Assembly (NCBI RefSeq): GCF_020405225.1 | Contig: NZ_CP084474.1 | Span: forward strand, 186,001 to 250,000 | Reading direction: 5' to 3' | Origin: Natrinema sp. DC36 | GTDB taxonomy: Archaea > Halobacteriota > Halobacteria > Halobacteriales > Natrialbaceae | DNA: 64,000 nt | In this document: piece by piece, positions 45,849 through 55,131 of the stretch | How positions within the stretch are numbered: the first letter of the stretch is position 1 | Layout: each line of letters begins with the position of its first letter | Translations under genes and position numbers: made by a program | Notes under the pieces: model-generated | What the model saw: the letters and a program-made list of their open reading frames with translations, nothing else | What the model was told of the DNA's origin: nothing | Database searches by the model: none

Positions 45849-45890
45849 AGCGGGAATTTAGGAGACGGCGGCACTAACGGTCTCCCAGGA

Positions 45891-46220
45891 ATGATCGTCG
45901 TTTCTAACCGGGTTACCATTCCGGATGAACGGGTAGAAACATTCGAAGAGCGCCTTCGAACGAGTTACGGGATTGAGGAAAGGTCGGGGTTCCACGGGAT
46001 GACAGTCCTCGCACCCGTCAACGCGGAGGGCCACATCACCATGACATTCTGGGAGACGAGAGAAGACTACGAAGCGTGGCGAGAAAGTACCGCCTTCGAG
46101 TCAGCACACCAGGAGGCGTCCGCGGAACGTGCCTTCAAGAACGGGAATACCGTCGAGATTCACGAGGTCGCCGTCGATCGATCGACGACAGAATCACCAG
46201 TACACGTCAGTGAGGAGTGA
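45891..46220 (+). CDS. ABM-domain (antibiotic biosynthesis monooxygenase/haem-degrading-like) protein
   Basis: 109 residues: MIVVSNRVTIPDERVETFEE, then SGFHGMTVLAPVNAEGHITM and TFWETREDYEAWRESTAFES. This is the dimeric ferredoxin-like ABM fold with the WETREDYEAW helix of HmoA/IsdG relatives, which may bind haem. It is divergent from the CGCGG-type gene and shares its dyad. Confidence 0.85.
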   Translation: MIVVSNRVTIPDERVETFEERLRTSYGIEERSGFHGMTVLAPVNAEGHITMTFWETREDYEAWRESTAFESAHQEASAERAFKNGNTVEIHEVAVDRSTTESPVHVSEE

Positions 46221-46355
46221 CAGTTCCGTGTTACCCATCGTGGAGCGCGTACCCAAACGGTCGTTCGTCGGCAGGGTTCGCCAGTGTGGACGCGTCCCCC
46301 ACCCAATGATCGCTACAATACCGCGTCGGATCGATTCGACGACATCATCCGACCT

Positions 46356-46532
46356 ATGGACGTGATGAGACGGGAGTGGACGTTCGGAGTCGGGTTCGCG
46401 ATCCTCGGTGCACTCACCGTCGTCGCCGTCCAAGGAATCGATTCAGTACTACTCGGCGCCATCGTGGGATTTTTTGTCGGGAAGGCGATTCAAAGTCTCC
46501 TCCTGACGGTCAGGGGCCCCTGGACCCAATGA
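46356..46532 (+). CDS. Small two-helix membrane protein
   Basis: 58 residues: MDVMRREWTFGVGFAILGAL, then IDSVLLGAIVGFFVGKAIQS. The FVGFFVGKAIQS ending repeats in the paralogue at 26492-26671. Unknown role. Confidence 0.6.
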   Translation: MDVMRREWTFGVGFAILGALTVVAVQGIDSVLLGAIVGFFVGKAIQSLLLTVRGPWTQ

Positions 46533-46637
46533 CAGAGTTCGATCGGTCGGAGCTACGGGATAGACTCGTTATTGCCTCAGACAAGATCCAGAGCAGCAGT
46601 AATTTGGGGACGATTGACCATCGATAGCTTGAGTGAA

Positions 46638-46880
46638 ATGGGAGATACAGAAGACGTGGAGCAGTATTCGTATCTGATTCGAACAAGACCGGGTCGGGAC
46701 GAGTACGTCGTTGTCATAATTCGGAAGTACTACGAGGAGTTGCTAATCGACGTGGAGAAAGGCTCACAAGGAGGTAAGGACGGTCTCATCATCACGGCTG
46801 TTACTGAAATCCCAATCGAGGCGATCGAGCGCATTGGGGAGGTCGAGACAGTGGACCAGCTGCCTGCCGGAACCCAGTAA
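46638..46880 (+). CDS. Small protein, unknown
   Basis: 80 residues from ATG 46638 (MGDTEDVEQYSYLIRTRPGR), then VVVIIRKYYEELLIDVEKGS. Compact alpha/beta pattern, not recognised; an upstream ATG at 46572 adds unlikely sequence. Confidence 0.5.
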   Translation: MGDTEDVEQYSYLIRTRPGRDEYVVVIIRKYYEELLIDVEKGSQGGKDGLIITAVTEIPIEAIERIGEVETVDQLPAGTQ

Positions 46881-46981
46881 CCGCCCGATCTATCTGACTG
46901 TGCGACAGGCCATAGACCCGCAGTGGGCGCTGAATGCTCTCCGATAAACTAAGTGGATCTCTACGACGGTCACTGATACTC

Positions 46982-46993
46982 GGAACAAATTCG
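46982..46993 (+). promoter_or_regulatory. Cluster dyad 3
   Basis: GGAACAAATTCG, 42 nt before the heavy-metal-domain gene. Confidence 0.4.
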
Positions 46994-47035
46994 TGTGAAT
47001 CGTTACCACCATTCGACGTCGACTAGTAAAACGAT

Positions 47036-47266
47036 ATGGACTCAATTGCCACCGTATCGGTCACCGATACTGTCTTCGAGTGCGACAACTGTGAGAACAC
47101 GATCATCACCGTCTTGGAAGGAACCCCTGGGGTCGATGGAGTGACCATTGAGACGGATAATCGGACCTTGGCGATCGAGTACGATCCCGAGACTACTAAC
47201 GACGAAGAGTTACACGAAATCGTCGAGACGTGGGGATACGCACCCGAGTCAACTACCCCGCCCTAA
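47036..47266 (+). CDS. Heavy-metal-associated (HMA) domain protein
   Basis: 76 residues with the ferredoxin-like HMA fold: MDSIATVSVTDTVFECDNCE (metal-binding CxxC), GVDGVTIETDNRTLAIEYDP, ELHEIVETWGYAP. Likely binds Cu(I) or another soft metal and acts as a chaperone. That fits a cluster with a copper oxidase and a CopD-like protein. A dyad precedes it. Confidence 0.85.
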   Translation: MDSIATVSVTDTVFECDNCENTIITVLEGTPGVDGVTIETDNRTLAIEYDPETTNDEELHEIVETWGYAPESTTPP

Positions 47267-47279
47267 CGCTCGCTTACGC

Positions 47280-47744
<465 letters not shown>

Positions 47745-47852
47745 CAGTATGACCTCACCCCTGGATGGGATGGAAGCGCGGTCAACACAGCTGGAATCGC
47801 TCTAGATATCCACATAGTCGTCGATAGCACCGAAATCTCGTGATGGTTGGTT

Positions 47853-47864
47853 CGAACATATACG
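47853..47864. promoter_or_regulatory. Orphan copy of the cluster dyad
   Basis: CGAACATATACG in the 270-base interval 47745-48015, which holds no gene I can support. It may mark a promoter lost to the neighbouring IS derivative. Confidence 0.3.
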
Positions 47865-48015
47865 CTGGGCTCACGAATTACATTGCTCGAGGTGTCTCAA
47901 TCACTGTGTTCCGTACCTTGATGAACGGTGACATGCCCAATACAACAGCCTCGTTTCGCCGCGAGTCGGGAGGTTCGATGAGCAGTACATCGATCGATAC
48001 CCAGACCGTCGTCGC

Positions 48016-48366
48016 TCAAACGATGTGAAGCTCGTAGCCGTCGTCGACGAGCCGCGCAACGTCCGGAGCATGCTCGGTCCCTTGGATCTCAAAGCCCTCG
48101 GCCTCGACGACGTCAGCGACCCCTTTGAACGTCGCACAGTGATCACAGACGCTAGCAATCAGTCCCAGCTCCTTGGCGTCCTCGTAGGCCCGAACCGCCG
48201 GTTCCGGGTGGTCCTCGATCCCGTCAAACCAGTAGGTCGCCGCGCCGTCGAAGTACACGGCAACCTGGTGGCCCGCTTCGTCGAGCTGACGTGCGTAGGT
48301 AAGCGGATTGGCGAATTTCCCCGGCGTCTCCGGTGAGGACAGGAGCAGGAAGGCGTGTTTTGCCAT
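48016..48366 (-). CDS. DsrE-family protein
   Basis: 116 residues from ATG 48366 (MAKHAFLLLSSPETPGKFAN). It follows the DsrE/DsrF pattern, with a QLDEAGHQVAVYFDGAATYW strand-helix unit, a cysteine pair in SVCDHCATFKGVAD and a C-terminal VARLVDDGYELHIV. DsrE proteins handle persulfide sulfur, which fits the DUF2249 and TusA-like neighbours. A dyad lies 42 nt upstream. Confidence 0.85.
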   Translation of the reverse strand: MAKHAFLLLSSPETPGKFANPLTYARQLDEAGHQVAVYFDGAATYWFDGIEDHPEPAVRAYEDAKELGLIASVCDHCATFKGVADVVEAEGFEIQGTEHAPDVARLVDDGYELHIV

Positions 48367-48408
48367 AGACGCATCAATGTTGGATGGCCAATTCCGTGGG
48401 TGTGGAGG

Positions 48409-48420
48409 CGAACATATCCA
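48409..48420 (-). promoter_or_regulatory. Cluster dyad 4
   Basis: CGAACATATCCA, 42 nt before the DsrE-like start. The divergent cupin gene starts 147 nt away, so its control by this site is doubtful. Confidence 0.5.
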
Positions 48421-48566
48421 GTCGATCGCTGCCTCCACGAGTCGCCGGTCGGAAACATTCGGACCAAAGCTCTTCCTCCGTACACGCCAACCACCAGTCG
48501 TATGCGCGATACAGTCTCATCTCGCTCGATTGGGAGACGAACAGAGAGACCGCTGAGGTGGTCGTT

Positions 48567-48947
48567 GTGACCGCGACGAACTTCGACGCCGAACGGGCCT
48601 ACGACGACCGGAAGTTCAACGCCGTGGAGGTCTTCAAAAGCGAGCGAATGAAGGTTGTCTGTGGGTACTTCGAGCCCGGCCAGTTCATCCCCGTACACGC
48701 TCCATCGAGCGACGTCGCGATTCACGTTCACTCGGGGACCGGACTCGTCCGCGGCGGCGACGACGAACACGCCATCGAACCCGGCGACGTAGTCGTCGTC
48801 GAAGCCGGCACCGACCGCGGGATCAAGGCTGATGAGGATAGTCGGCTCGAAGCATTTCTGGTTACTGCCCCGCCGCCGACGGACGCCGAACACGACCCCG
48901 TTCGCGAGGGGATCAAACGAGAAAAATTCGACCCGAGGAGTGCGTGA
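48567..48947 (+). CDS. Cupin-domain protein
   Basis: 126 residues from a GTG at 48567 (TATNFDAERAYDDRKFNAVE); other GTG codons lie a few codons upstream. A cupin barrel is visible in GYFEPGQFIPVHAPSSDVAI and HVHSGTGLVRGGDDEHAIEP with GDVVVVEAGTDRGI. The metal-binding histidine pattern is partly kept. It is followed two bases later by a second, shorter cupin in the same direction, so they are co-transcribed. Confidence 0.82.
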   Translation: MTATNFDAERAYDDRKFNAVEVFKSERMKVVCGYFEPGQFIPVHAPSSDVAIHVHSGTGLVRGGDDEHAIEPGDVVVVEAGTDRGIKADEDSRLEAFLVTAPPPTDAEHDPVREGIKREKFDPRSA

Positions 48948-48949
48948 CA

Positions 48950-49255
48950 ATGGCCGAAATCGTATCCATCGGGGATCTCGAGGGAACCCCCCACGCAAAC
49001 GTCTTTCCCGACGCCGAACCGAAGACGATCAGATTGACGCTGGATGCGGGCGAAGCGGTAGCGGCCCACGACCACCCGGACCGCGAGATCGTCCTCTACC
49101 TGATTGAGGGAGCGATCGAACTCACCCTCGACGACGAGGAACACGACCTGAGTGCGGGCGACATCGTTCGTTTCGACGGGCGCCGGGAAGTCTCCCCACG
49201 GGCAATCGAACCGAGCGTCGCACTGATCGTCCTCGCTGAACGGTCGAGCGACTGA
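48950..49255 (+). CDS. Cupin-domain protein
   Basis: 101 residues from ATG 48950 (MAEIVSIGDLEGTPHANVFP). Cupin motif 1 is clear in GEAVAAHDHPDREIVLYLIE and motif 2 in LDDEEHDLSAGDIVRFDGRR. It is a single small barrel, probably metal binding. Second gene of the cupin pair. Confidence 0.85.
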   Translation: MAEIVSIGDLEGTPHANVFPDAEPKTIRLTLDAGEAVAAHDHPDREIVLYLIEGAIELTLDDEEHDLSAGDIVRFDGRREVSPRAIEPSVALIVLAERSSD

Positions 49256-49309
49256 TCGCAACCGTGGATTTCGACCACATCGACGTGTAGGACCGGCCGG
49301 GAGAGCCGG

Positions 49310-49594
49310 TCACGGCTTGCGGATGCGAAGATATGTGGTGTACTCAGTTCTGAGCAGTCCGGTTCGATCTTTCGTGATTGCGATCAATTCGTGGGGCGTC
49401 TGTTCAGCCAACTGAGGATACTCCGTTCGGGCACGTTTGTCCGTGCTTTTCACGACAAGGATCGACCCGTCGTCGAGGTCTTCGAGCGCTTTTTGGACGC
49501 GTACGATGCCGCTTGCACAGCCACGTCCCCGATTGTCTACGACCATGTCGGGAGCGATGTCCGGGGCCGTCGCAGTATCCGTAATTTCAGTCAT
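49310..49594 (-). CDS. TusA-like sulfur-carrier protein
   Basis: 94 residues from ATG 49594, which overlaps the upstream gene's stop. The signature is MVVDNRGRGCASGIVRVQKA, where TusA has D-xRGx-CPxP: the active cysteine is kept, but the CPxP becomes CASG. DGSILVVKSTDKRARTEYPQ follows. It is translationally coupled to the CopD-like membrane protein gene. The role in sulfur transfer is inferred. Confidence 0.75.
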   Translation of the reverse strand: MTEITDTATAPDIAPDMVVDNRGRGCASGIVRVQKALEDLDDGSILVVKSTDKRARTEYPQLAEQTPHELIAITKDRTGLLRTEYTTYLRIRKP

Positions 49595-50570
49595 CGATAG
49601 ACACATCCGTGTCAGTCTCCACCCGCGACGCTCCAAGCTCCTCGAGGTCACAAACACCCTCGATGGGTGAACAGGCACGCCACATGGGACACAGTTTGAA
49701 GATGACGACGAGCACGCCGATGAATCCGGCCTTCGCGAGAATCGCGAGACCGATCGTCGACGTAACGTACACCGAGACGTTCAGGCCGATGGCGTCGACT
49801 GCCTGATACGCTCCAGTAAGGAAGATCGTCGGAATGACGAAGCGGACGGCCCACCGAAAGCGTTCCAGTTGCTCGGCGGCAGCGGCGACGACGTCGACCC
49901 GCGGACGCTCCTGTCCCGACGGGACTGCCACGAAAATATTCCAGACCGCCCCACCGATCCAGACGGCAAAGGCGAGTAGATGGAACATTCGAACTGCAAT
50001 ACCAGCCGGTTCAAGACCATGCATCGCGACTTCGCCAATAGCCGTCGCGAGCAGTGTGAACAGGCCGAACGTCAGCGCGAGCAATCCCGCTCGACTTCTG
50101 AACTGGGATTCGACCGTCCGATCCGCGAGGATAGTCCAGGCGACGATTCCAACCGTAGTCAAGACGAGCATGGCGAGGGCAGCAACTCCGACGGTCGTTC
50201 CAAATCGCTCGACGTACCGCCAAAATACGACGCCCCCCGCGAGAACTGTGACGATCACCGCAAGGCTGGCGATACGATCGAACCGCTCGTACATCGCCAC
50301 ACAGTACTCACGAGCACCGGTCCCGAGGTCCGCCGGACGAACGAACAGATGCTTCCAGAGCAGTCCGCCCACGAGCGTCCCCAGTGCGACGAGAAACGCC
50401 CACGTCGCGACTGCAGAGACGATGCCACTGTCGCCGACCAACGTGGTAGAGACCCAACTGCCGAGTAAGGACGCAGCTACGATGATCGTGAGTGCGACCT
50501 TCGGAAGGAGATACCGGTCAAAGAGTGCCTCCGTGGTGGGACTAGGCGCGGATTGAGTGGGGTTTGACAT
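49587..50570 (-). CDS. CopD-like polytopic membrane protein
   Basis: 327 residues, about eight helices. FHLLAFAVWIGGAVWNIFVA is the CopD (copper resistance D) signature. Helix starts IGEVAMHGLEPAGIAVRMFH carry histidines; the C-terminus has a pair of cysteines (KLCPMWRACSPIEGVC). Copper import or haem handling is suggested. It diverges from the 303-residue gene; a 3.15-kb transposon now lies between. A dyad is 52 nt upstream of the start. Confidence 0.8.
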   Translation of the reverse strand: MSNPTQSAPSPTTEALFDRYLLPKVALTIIVAASLLGSWVSTTLVGDSGIVSAVATWAFLVALGTLVGGLLWKHLFVRPADLGTGAREYCVAMYERFDRIASLAVIVTVLAGGVVFWRYVERFGTTVGVAALAMLVLTTVGIVAWTILADRTVESQFRSRAGLLALTFGLFTLLATAIGEVAMHGLEPAGIAVRMFHLLAFAVWIGGAVWNIFVAVPSGQERPRVDVVAAAAEQLERFRWAVRFVIPTIFLTGAYQAVDAIGLNVSVYVTSTIGLAILAKAGFIGVLVVIFKLCPMWRACSPIEGVCDLEELGASRVETDTDVSIDD

Positions 50571-50622
50571 CGTGGGGCCACCTCGTGTTTGATATTAGGC
50601 CTGTCGAAACTAAACCTGCGTC

Positions 50623-50634
50623 CGGATATATTCG
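50623..50634 (-). promoter_or_regulatory. Cluster dyad 5
   Basis: CGGATATATTCG, 52 nt before the CopD-like gene start, outside the transposon. Confidence 0.5.
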
Positions 50635-50900
50635 ACATGGGTCCAGCACAATACCGCAAGACTGAATTCGAACGATTGGCCTTGTTGAAACCCTCACTAT
50701 GTGATATGTTTCGGCAGTCCTGCTGAATACACAGCGCGAGTGTGGCATGGGCTGAGAGTCACTTTGCGAAGGGCAGTGATCGGTTAGTACAGGCAACATA
50801 GTTACCAAAACGGCTAGCGATCTGCCTGCTGAACTCTGAGGCGGGGTTTCTGCAATTATTCGGAGGGGAAATTTATAGCCAGTTCTTCATTCTCAGTAGG

Positions 50901-52718
50901 TCACTCGTCCTCAGTATCATCGTCAGCCTTTGGGAGGACTCTAAATGGGCGCATCATGTCGTAATCTTCGTGCTCAATCATGTGGCAGTGCCACATGTAC
51001 GTGCCCGTCTGATCGTTGAACAGTCCCTCGTACTCCCCGAAGTGAGCGATCACGTGAACTACTTCTGCAGGATCGACAGTGACCACGTCGTTCCAACCAC
51101 GTTCATACGGTTGGGGCGACGTAAGCGAGTCCGGATCGACACCATCCTCAGATGCATCGTAGTCGGTCAGCGACTGTCGTCCCAGGACTTGGAAGTGGAC
51201 AAGGTGGAGATGCATCGGATGGGACATTGCGGTGTTGTTGGCGATGCTCCAGATCTCGGTAGTACCGAGTTCTGGCTCCTCAGTGATGGGATCATCAAGC
51301 GCATAGCCCATTACCTGCTCTTGATTCCCAAGGAGATGTTTTGGCCGCCCGTACTCGTCGCTCTGCATGCTGAGCCAAAGGTGTCTGTGTTGATCGACCG
51401 TCTCGGTAGAGAGGTCAGGAACTTCCGTCAATCGGTCAGGCACCGTTCCTGGACCTTCGACAGTCGTCGAGTCCGTGACATCGACGAGCATGATCTCCGG
51501 AAGCGGCTTCGTCTCGTCGCTGTCCTCTCGAGAGCCACGATACAGCGACGGCGCGCCGTTGTGAAGGAGTAGCGTTTCTCCCGCATAGTCGCTGAAGTCG
51601 ACAACGACATCAGCACGCTGACTTGGACCGATTTCGAGACGGCCATCTATATTGACCGGTTCCGAAAGTAATCCGCCGTCGTTTCCGATCTGGACGAACG
51701 ACGGTCCATCGCCACCAGTCTCGCTCGACGCTTCATCGTACTCAAGTAGTTTGAGGTCGTAATATCGGCTGTTGGATCCGTTGAGAAGCCGGAACCGATA
51801 GTCCCTCGGTTCGACGGAGAGCCGAGGCCAGGCTTTCCCGTTGACGACTGGCGTGTCCCCGTAGAATTCCGGAACGATGCTCGTCTCGGGATACGAATTA
51901 TCGCCGCCTCGCTCCTCCGAAACGGCCGACGGGTAAAAGAGTGAGCCGTCCTCGTTGAAGCTCCGGTCCTGGAGTACGAGTGGGATTTCATACTCGTCTT
52001 CGGGCAGCCCAAGTTCCCGCTCTTGGTCGTTCCGAAGGAGATAGAAACCCGCAAGACCGGCGTACACGTTTAGCCGCGTAATACCGACCGCGTGGTCGTG
52101 ATACCACAGGGTTGCTGGCGGCTGGTCGTTGACGTAGTAGTAGTCTTTTTTCTCGAAGTTGGGGCCCGTCTCCGCGAAGTCACGGGTGAACCATCCTCGG
52201 GCTTTACCGTCGCTTGCAGCTTCGACGTTCCCACCGTGAAGGTGCGTCACGGTACGTACCCCCGGGATGTCGTACGGAACCAACTCATCGTGTACTGTCG
52301 TGTCAACGGGTAAGAGGTGATCGTCCGGCAGGTCGTTCTGCCACTGAACGTAGATCGGCTTGCCCTGTTCAGCTTCGATCGTCGGTCCGGGAAACTGACC
52401 GTCATACCCAAAGACGGTCGTTGGCGGGAGATCGCGATGGAGTTTTTGTTCGACCTCGCGCATTTCGATCTCGTAATAGGGGTGTCCGTCCTTCGTCTCT
52501 GTTGGTTCCGCGACGCTCGGGCGAGGTACTTCATCAACCCACGTTTCGAGATCTGGCGACGAGTGATCTCTTACTGTCGTTGGTTTTGTCGTTTCTGATG
52601 TGGTATTAGATGGATCTCCATCCGTGAAACAGCCCGCAAACGCCGAGATGCCGGTAACACCGGTGGCTAAGAGGAGCCTCCGGCGCGAAATGCCTGGTTC
52701 GGGTGTCCTGCTATTCAT
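50901..52718 (-). CDS. Multicopper oxidase (CotA-laccase type), transposon-borne
   Basis: 605 residues from ATG 52718. RRRLLLATGVTGISAFAGC is a Tat signal plus lipobox, so the enzyme is likely anchored outside the cell. The four copper-binding motifs are intact: THLHGGNVEAAS (about residue 170), LWYHDHAVGITRLNVYAG, HPMHLHLVHFQVLGR and the C-terminal WHCHMIEHEDYDMMRPF. The domain order (three cupredoxins) and the WYHDHAVGITR text match CotA/bilirubin-oxidase-like laccases, which oxidise phenols, metals or haem derivatives with O2. The gene lies inside a transposon, which suggests recent transfer. A dyad copy (52782-52793) is upstream. Confidence 0.93.
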   Translation of the reverse strand: MNSRTPEPGISRRRLLLATGVTGISAFAGCFTDGDPSNTTSETTKPTTVRDHSSPDLETWVDEVPRPSVAEPTETKDGHPYYEIEMREVEQKLHRDLPPTTVFGYDGQFPGPTIEAEQGKPIYVQWQNDLPDDHLLPVDTTVHDELVPYDIPGVRTVTHLHGGNVEAASDGKARGWFTRDFAETGPNFEKKDYYYVNDQPPATLWYHDHAVGITRLNVYAGLAGFYLLRNDQERELGLPEDEYEIPLVLQDRSFNEDGSLFYPSAVSEERGGDNSYPETSIVPEFYGDTPVVNGKAWPRLSVEPRDYRFRLLNGSNSRYYDLKLLEYDEASSETGGDGPSFVQIGNDGGLLSEPVNIDGRLEIGPSQRADVVVDFSDYAGETLLLHNGAPSLYRGSREDSDETKPLPEIMLVDVTDSTTVEGPGTVPDRLTEVPDLSTETVDQHRHLWLSMQSDEYGRPKHLLGNQEQVMGYALDDPITEEPELGTTEIWSIANNTAMSHPMHLHLVHFQVLGRQSLTDYDASEDGVDPDSLTSPQPYERGWNDVVTVDPAEVVHVIAHFGEYEGLFNDQTGTYMWHCHMIEHEDYDMMRPFRVLPKADDDTEDE

Positions 52719-52781
52719 ATATGAGCATATGAACTCCCTTCGAATAGCGGTACAGGCAGTTCCCGCCATATGGGAAACACA

Positions 52782-52793
52782 GGAATATGTTCG
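52782..52793 (-). promoter_or_regulatory. Cluster dyad 6, inside the transposon
   Basis: GGAATATGTTCG, 63 nt before the multicopper oxidase start. If functional, the passenger gene is under the same control as the host cluster. Confidence 0.4.
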
Positions 52794-52924
52794 CCATTAG
52801 AGTCAGGAGTTTCGGACGATTGTGCACGTCTACTGAGCGACTGATTCGCTGGCTTCAGTATGACACAAACGAAGCCATCGTGCTGAACTCATCCTCTATA
52901 TTCAGCAGTCCGTTCCTCTCGGAA

Positions 52925-53776
52925 TCACGGACATTTGCCCCCCTCGTGCGAAATGGCGAGGCTTCGCTCCAGATTGTGAACGATGCACTTGATGACGAGC
53001 TCACGGAACTGTTTCCACCGGAGGCGTGACCGAACGAATGCACCGAATTTCTGTTTGATCGTGGCGTTGACTGTCTCGTTCATGTTCCGTCGATGGTAGA
53101 GGTCGCTATTCAGCCGAGCATTCCACGCCTTGTGGAGGGATGTGAACTCGCGGTGCTTGATGAGTGGCCGAATATCGTGGTCACGGGCGAGTCGCCGGAG
53201 CTTCTGGTCGTCATATCCCTTGTCACCGATCAAGACCGTAATCGACGCTACGTTCCGTTTCACTACCTGCGGTACAATCTGTGTATCGTGTTTTCGTATC
53301 GTCGTTACGTGGATGTCGAGAACGGCATTGGTCGCTGTATCGACCAACAGTGTTGTCTTCAACTGCCGGGTAGTGAGGTTCGTTCGCTTCGTGTAGTGTG
53401 TTGATGCATGTGCTCGCTCAAACCCGGAGGCATCGATACCGGTGACACCGTTCAGTGACAAGTCCGCGAGCGAGACGTTCAGGAGAACCCGCCAGACGGC
53501 CATCTCCAAGCGGTCGAACGCCTTGCAGAGTGTCGAGGGTGCAGGAATCGAATCGAGATCGAGGGCGTCACGAATGCGAGGCATCTCGATGAGTTCGTCA
53601 ACGAGGTCACGGTACGTGGTCGTCTTCTTCACTTTGAGACAAAGCAGGACGACGTGCTGGCGGAGCGTGAACCGCTTTCGTGAATAGCGAGTCGAGAATC
53701 GTGCCACAGCACGGCGAGCCAGCATCATAGCCCGTTCAACGAATCGAAGGAGTCGTGACTTCGGGAGAGCATCCAT
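52925..53776 (-). CDS. IS5-family (ISH-type) transposase
   Basis: 283 residues from MDALPKSRLLRFVERAMMLA. DDE residues: D in NGVTGIDASGFERAH, D in TVLIGDKGYDDQKLRRL, E in RRNMNETVNATIKQK. The right terminal repeat of the element lies just upstream of its start. Together with the terminal repeats it should be able to mobilise the whole 3.15-kb element. Confidence 0.9.
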   Translation of the reverse strand: MDALPKSRLLRFVERAMMLARRAVARFSTRYSRKRFTLRQHVVLLCLKVKKTTTYRDLVDELIEMPRIRDALDLDSIPAPSTLCKAFDRLEMAVWRVLLNVSLADLSLNGVTGIDASGFERAHASTHYTKRTNLTTRQLKTTLLVDTATNAVLDIHVTTIRKHDTQIVPQVVKRNVASITVLIGDKGYDDQKLRRLARDHDIRPLIKHREFTSLHKAWNARLNSDLYHRRNMNETVNATIKQKFGAFVRSRLRWKQFRELVIKCIVHNLERSLAISHEGGKCP

Positions 53777-53868
53777 CTTCCTCCAGCTACTCACCAGTCA
53801 TGTTTGTCAGCAAGGGTTTCAACAGTGCCGAACGATTTGATCCGGAGACGCTTCGTGTTCCCACCAAG

Positions 53869-53880
53869 CGAATACATCCG
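53869..53880 (+). promoter_or_regulatory. Cluster dyad 7
   Basis: CGAATACATCCG, 41 nt before the ATG at 53922. This supports that start over the GTG at 53880, which overlaps the site. Confidence 0.45.
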
Positions 53881-53921
53881 TGGCGAAGTTTTCCTGTTCG
53901 GAGTGCGAAGACACATACATG

Positions 53922-54791
53922 AAGGGAGAAGCTGGAACGGCGACGACTTCGGTCCGCTGGCGGCGTCATCCGGATGTCGACGATCGGAAACCGATCGTTC
54001 GAACGGTTCCTTATGCCGAGTTCGTACTCGAACACCCTGACTTGGATCCGACGACATTTAACGCAGATTTCTTCCCCGACGCCGTTCCGTATACCGACGG
54101 TTCGAGAGATCGAGTCTTCTACTGGCGGCCTGCCCTCCGTGACTCGTCGCCGCCAGCTACCGACTGGTCGTTCGTGTACGCGACCACTCACGACCTCGTC
54201 GGTCGTTCCGAAACTGCTGTCGGAATCCGAGGTCTTACGACGGAACTAGCGACCGGCGTCGCAATCGTGGTCGACGGGACAGCGGGTGGCGATGCGAGTA
54301 TGGCACATGTTCAGGATTACGAAACTCCTAATCTCCGTATCGTCGACGTGACTCCCGACTCGATCCGTCTCGCGGTAGACGGTGACGACTTTGAGGTGGC
54401 AGCAGGTGGCCGACGACGGATCGAACTGTCACCGCGCGCCGTGGAGCTGATCGGTGAAGACGAACCCGAGGAGATCACGCCCGAACTGTCGGTTCGCTAT
54501 CCTGGCCGCCGCGAGATACACCATCCAGCTTCGAACGCTTCCGACCGGTTGTTCCCCTCGTTCGACCTCGATCTCACGTCGCTGGCGAACCCACTCGCCG
54601 TCCCCCTCCAGAATGGAGAGCTCGATCATGTCGCTCTCGCTACCGATCTGGGCATCAGTCTCGAAGAGCGTCCGTGTCCCGAGAGGGTCCTCTGGCAGGC
54701 GTTTGCGTATACGGCCTTCGACCCACGTCGAAAGTCAGTCCCGGATATTGGACGAACCTATGACGACCACCTCGTCGTTACCGCCCGTTGA
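53922..54791 (+). CDS. Protein of unknown function divergent from the CopD-like gene
   Basis: 289 residues from ATG 53922; a GTG at 53880 would add 14 residues including a CxxC. Text such as PIVRTVPYAEFVLEHPDLDP, YWRPALRDSSPPATDWSFVY and PFSFDLDLTSLANPLAVPLQ-like segments gives no family. It is acidic and soluble without a signal. The region DDFEVAAGGRRRIELSPRAV may be a small beta domain. The upstream transposon is immediately adjacent. Confidence 0.6.
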   Translation, partial: KGEAGTATTSVRWRRHPDVDDRKPIVRTVPYAEFVLEHPDLDPTTFNADFFPDAVPYTDGSRDRVFYWRPALRDSSPPATDWSFVYATTHDLVGRSETAVGIRGLTTELATGVAIVVDGTAGGDASMAHVQDYETPNLRIVDVTPDSIRLAVDGDDFEVAAGGRRRIELSPRAVELIGEDEPEEITPELSVRYPGRREIHHPASNASDRLFPSFDLDLTSLANPLAVPLQNGELDHVALATDLGISLEERPCPERVLWQAFAYTAFDPRRKSVPDIGRTYDDHLVVTAR

Positions 54792-54834
54792 GCGACACCA
54801 TAGAACCGTATTCTGCAAGAGTCTGGTCGTTCCC

Positions 54835-55071
54835 TCAAGCGTGTTCAATACGGACGTGCCACTGGGCCGGACCACGCTGCTCAGATTCGTATTGGAAGCC
54901 TCGCTCTGTCAGGACATCATACAGCGGTTCAGGTTCGAAACTGTTGACGAGCAACAGCGTCTCTCCCTCGGGAAGTTCTCCAAGGGCGGTCATAATCGGA
55001 TCGAACGGCTGACCGTCTATCCTTCGGACATCGAGTACTTCGTCCGCGTCAGTGTCCAGGTTGGCACTCAT
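54835..55071 (-). CDS. Single-domain DUF2249 protein
   Basis: 78 residues from ATG 55071 (MSANLDTDADEVLDVRRIDG), then LPEGETLLLVNSFEPEPLYD and ERGFQYESEQ. It has the DUF2249/TusA-like fold with the conserved LLLVNSFEPEPLY loop. A dyad copy lies 38 nt before the start. Confidence 0.82.
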   Translation of the reverse strand: MSANLDTDADEVLDVRRIDGQPFDPIMTALGELPEGETLLLVNSFEPEPLYDVLTERGFQYESEQRGPAQWHVRIEHA

Positions 55072-55109
55072 GGAACCAGATTGGTGAAGAGTCGTCCAAT
55101 ACATGACCC

Positions 55110-55121
55110 CGACTATGTTCG
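55110..55121 (-). promoter_or_regulatory. Cluster dyad 8
   Basis: CGACTATGTTCG, 38 nt before the single-domain DUF2249 gene. Confidence 0.45.
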
Positions 55122-55131
55122 AGCGAACGCG

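Larger units (their letters stand above)
50670..53837. mobile_element. Passenger-gene transposon (ISH/IS5-type) with 8-bp target duplication
   Basis: The element itself is 50678-53829. It begins GGCCTTGTTGAAACCCT and ends with the inverted copy GGGTTTCAACAGTGCC (14 of 16 bases match). It is flanked on both sides by GAACGATT (50670-50677 and 53830-53837), a perfect 8-bp direct repeat. It contains the multicopper oxidase gene and, at its right, an IS5-type transposase. ISH elements of this group normally carry only the transposase (about 1 kb), so the oxidase looks like passenger cargo. Confidence 0.8.

Noticed and set aside
52895..52915. GCTGAA/TTCAGC pair as the left end of a standard 1-kb IS
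   Set aside because: It does not match the right terminal repeat GGCACTGTTGAAACCC, and no duplication of GAACGATT lies beside it; the matching end and duplication are at 50670-50694.
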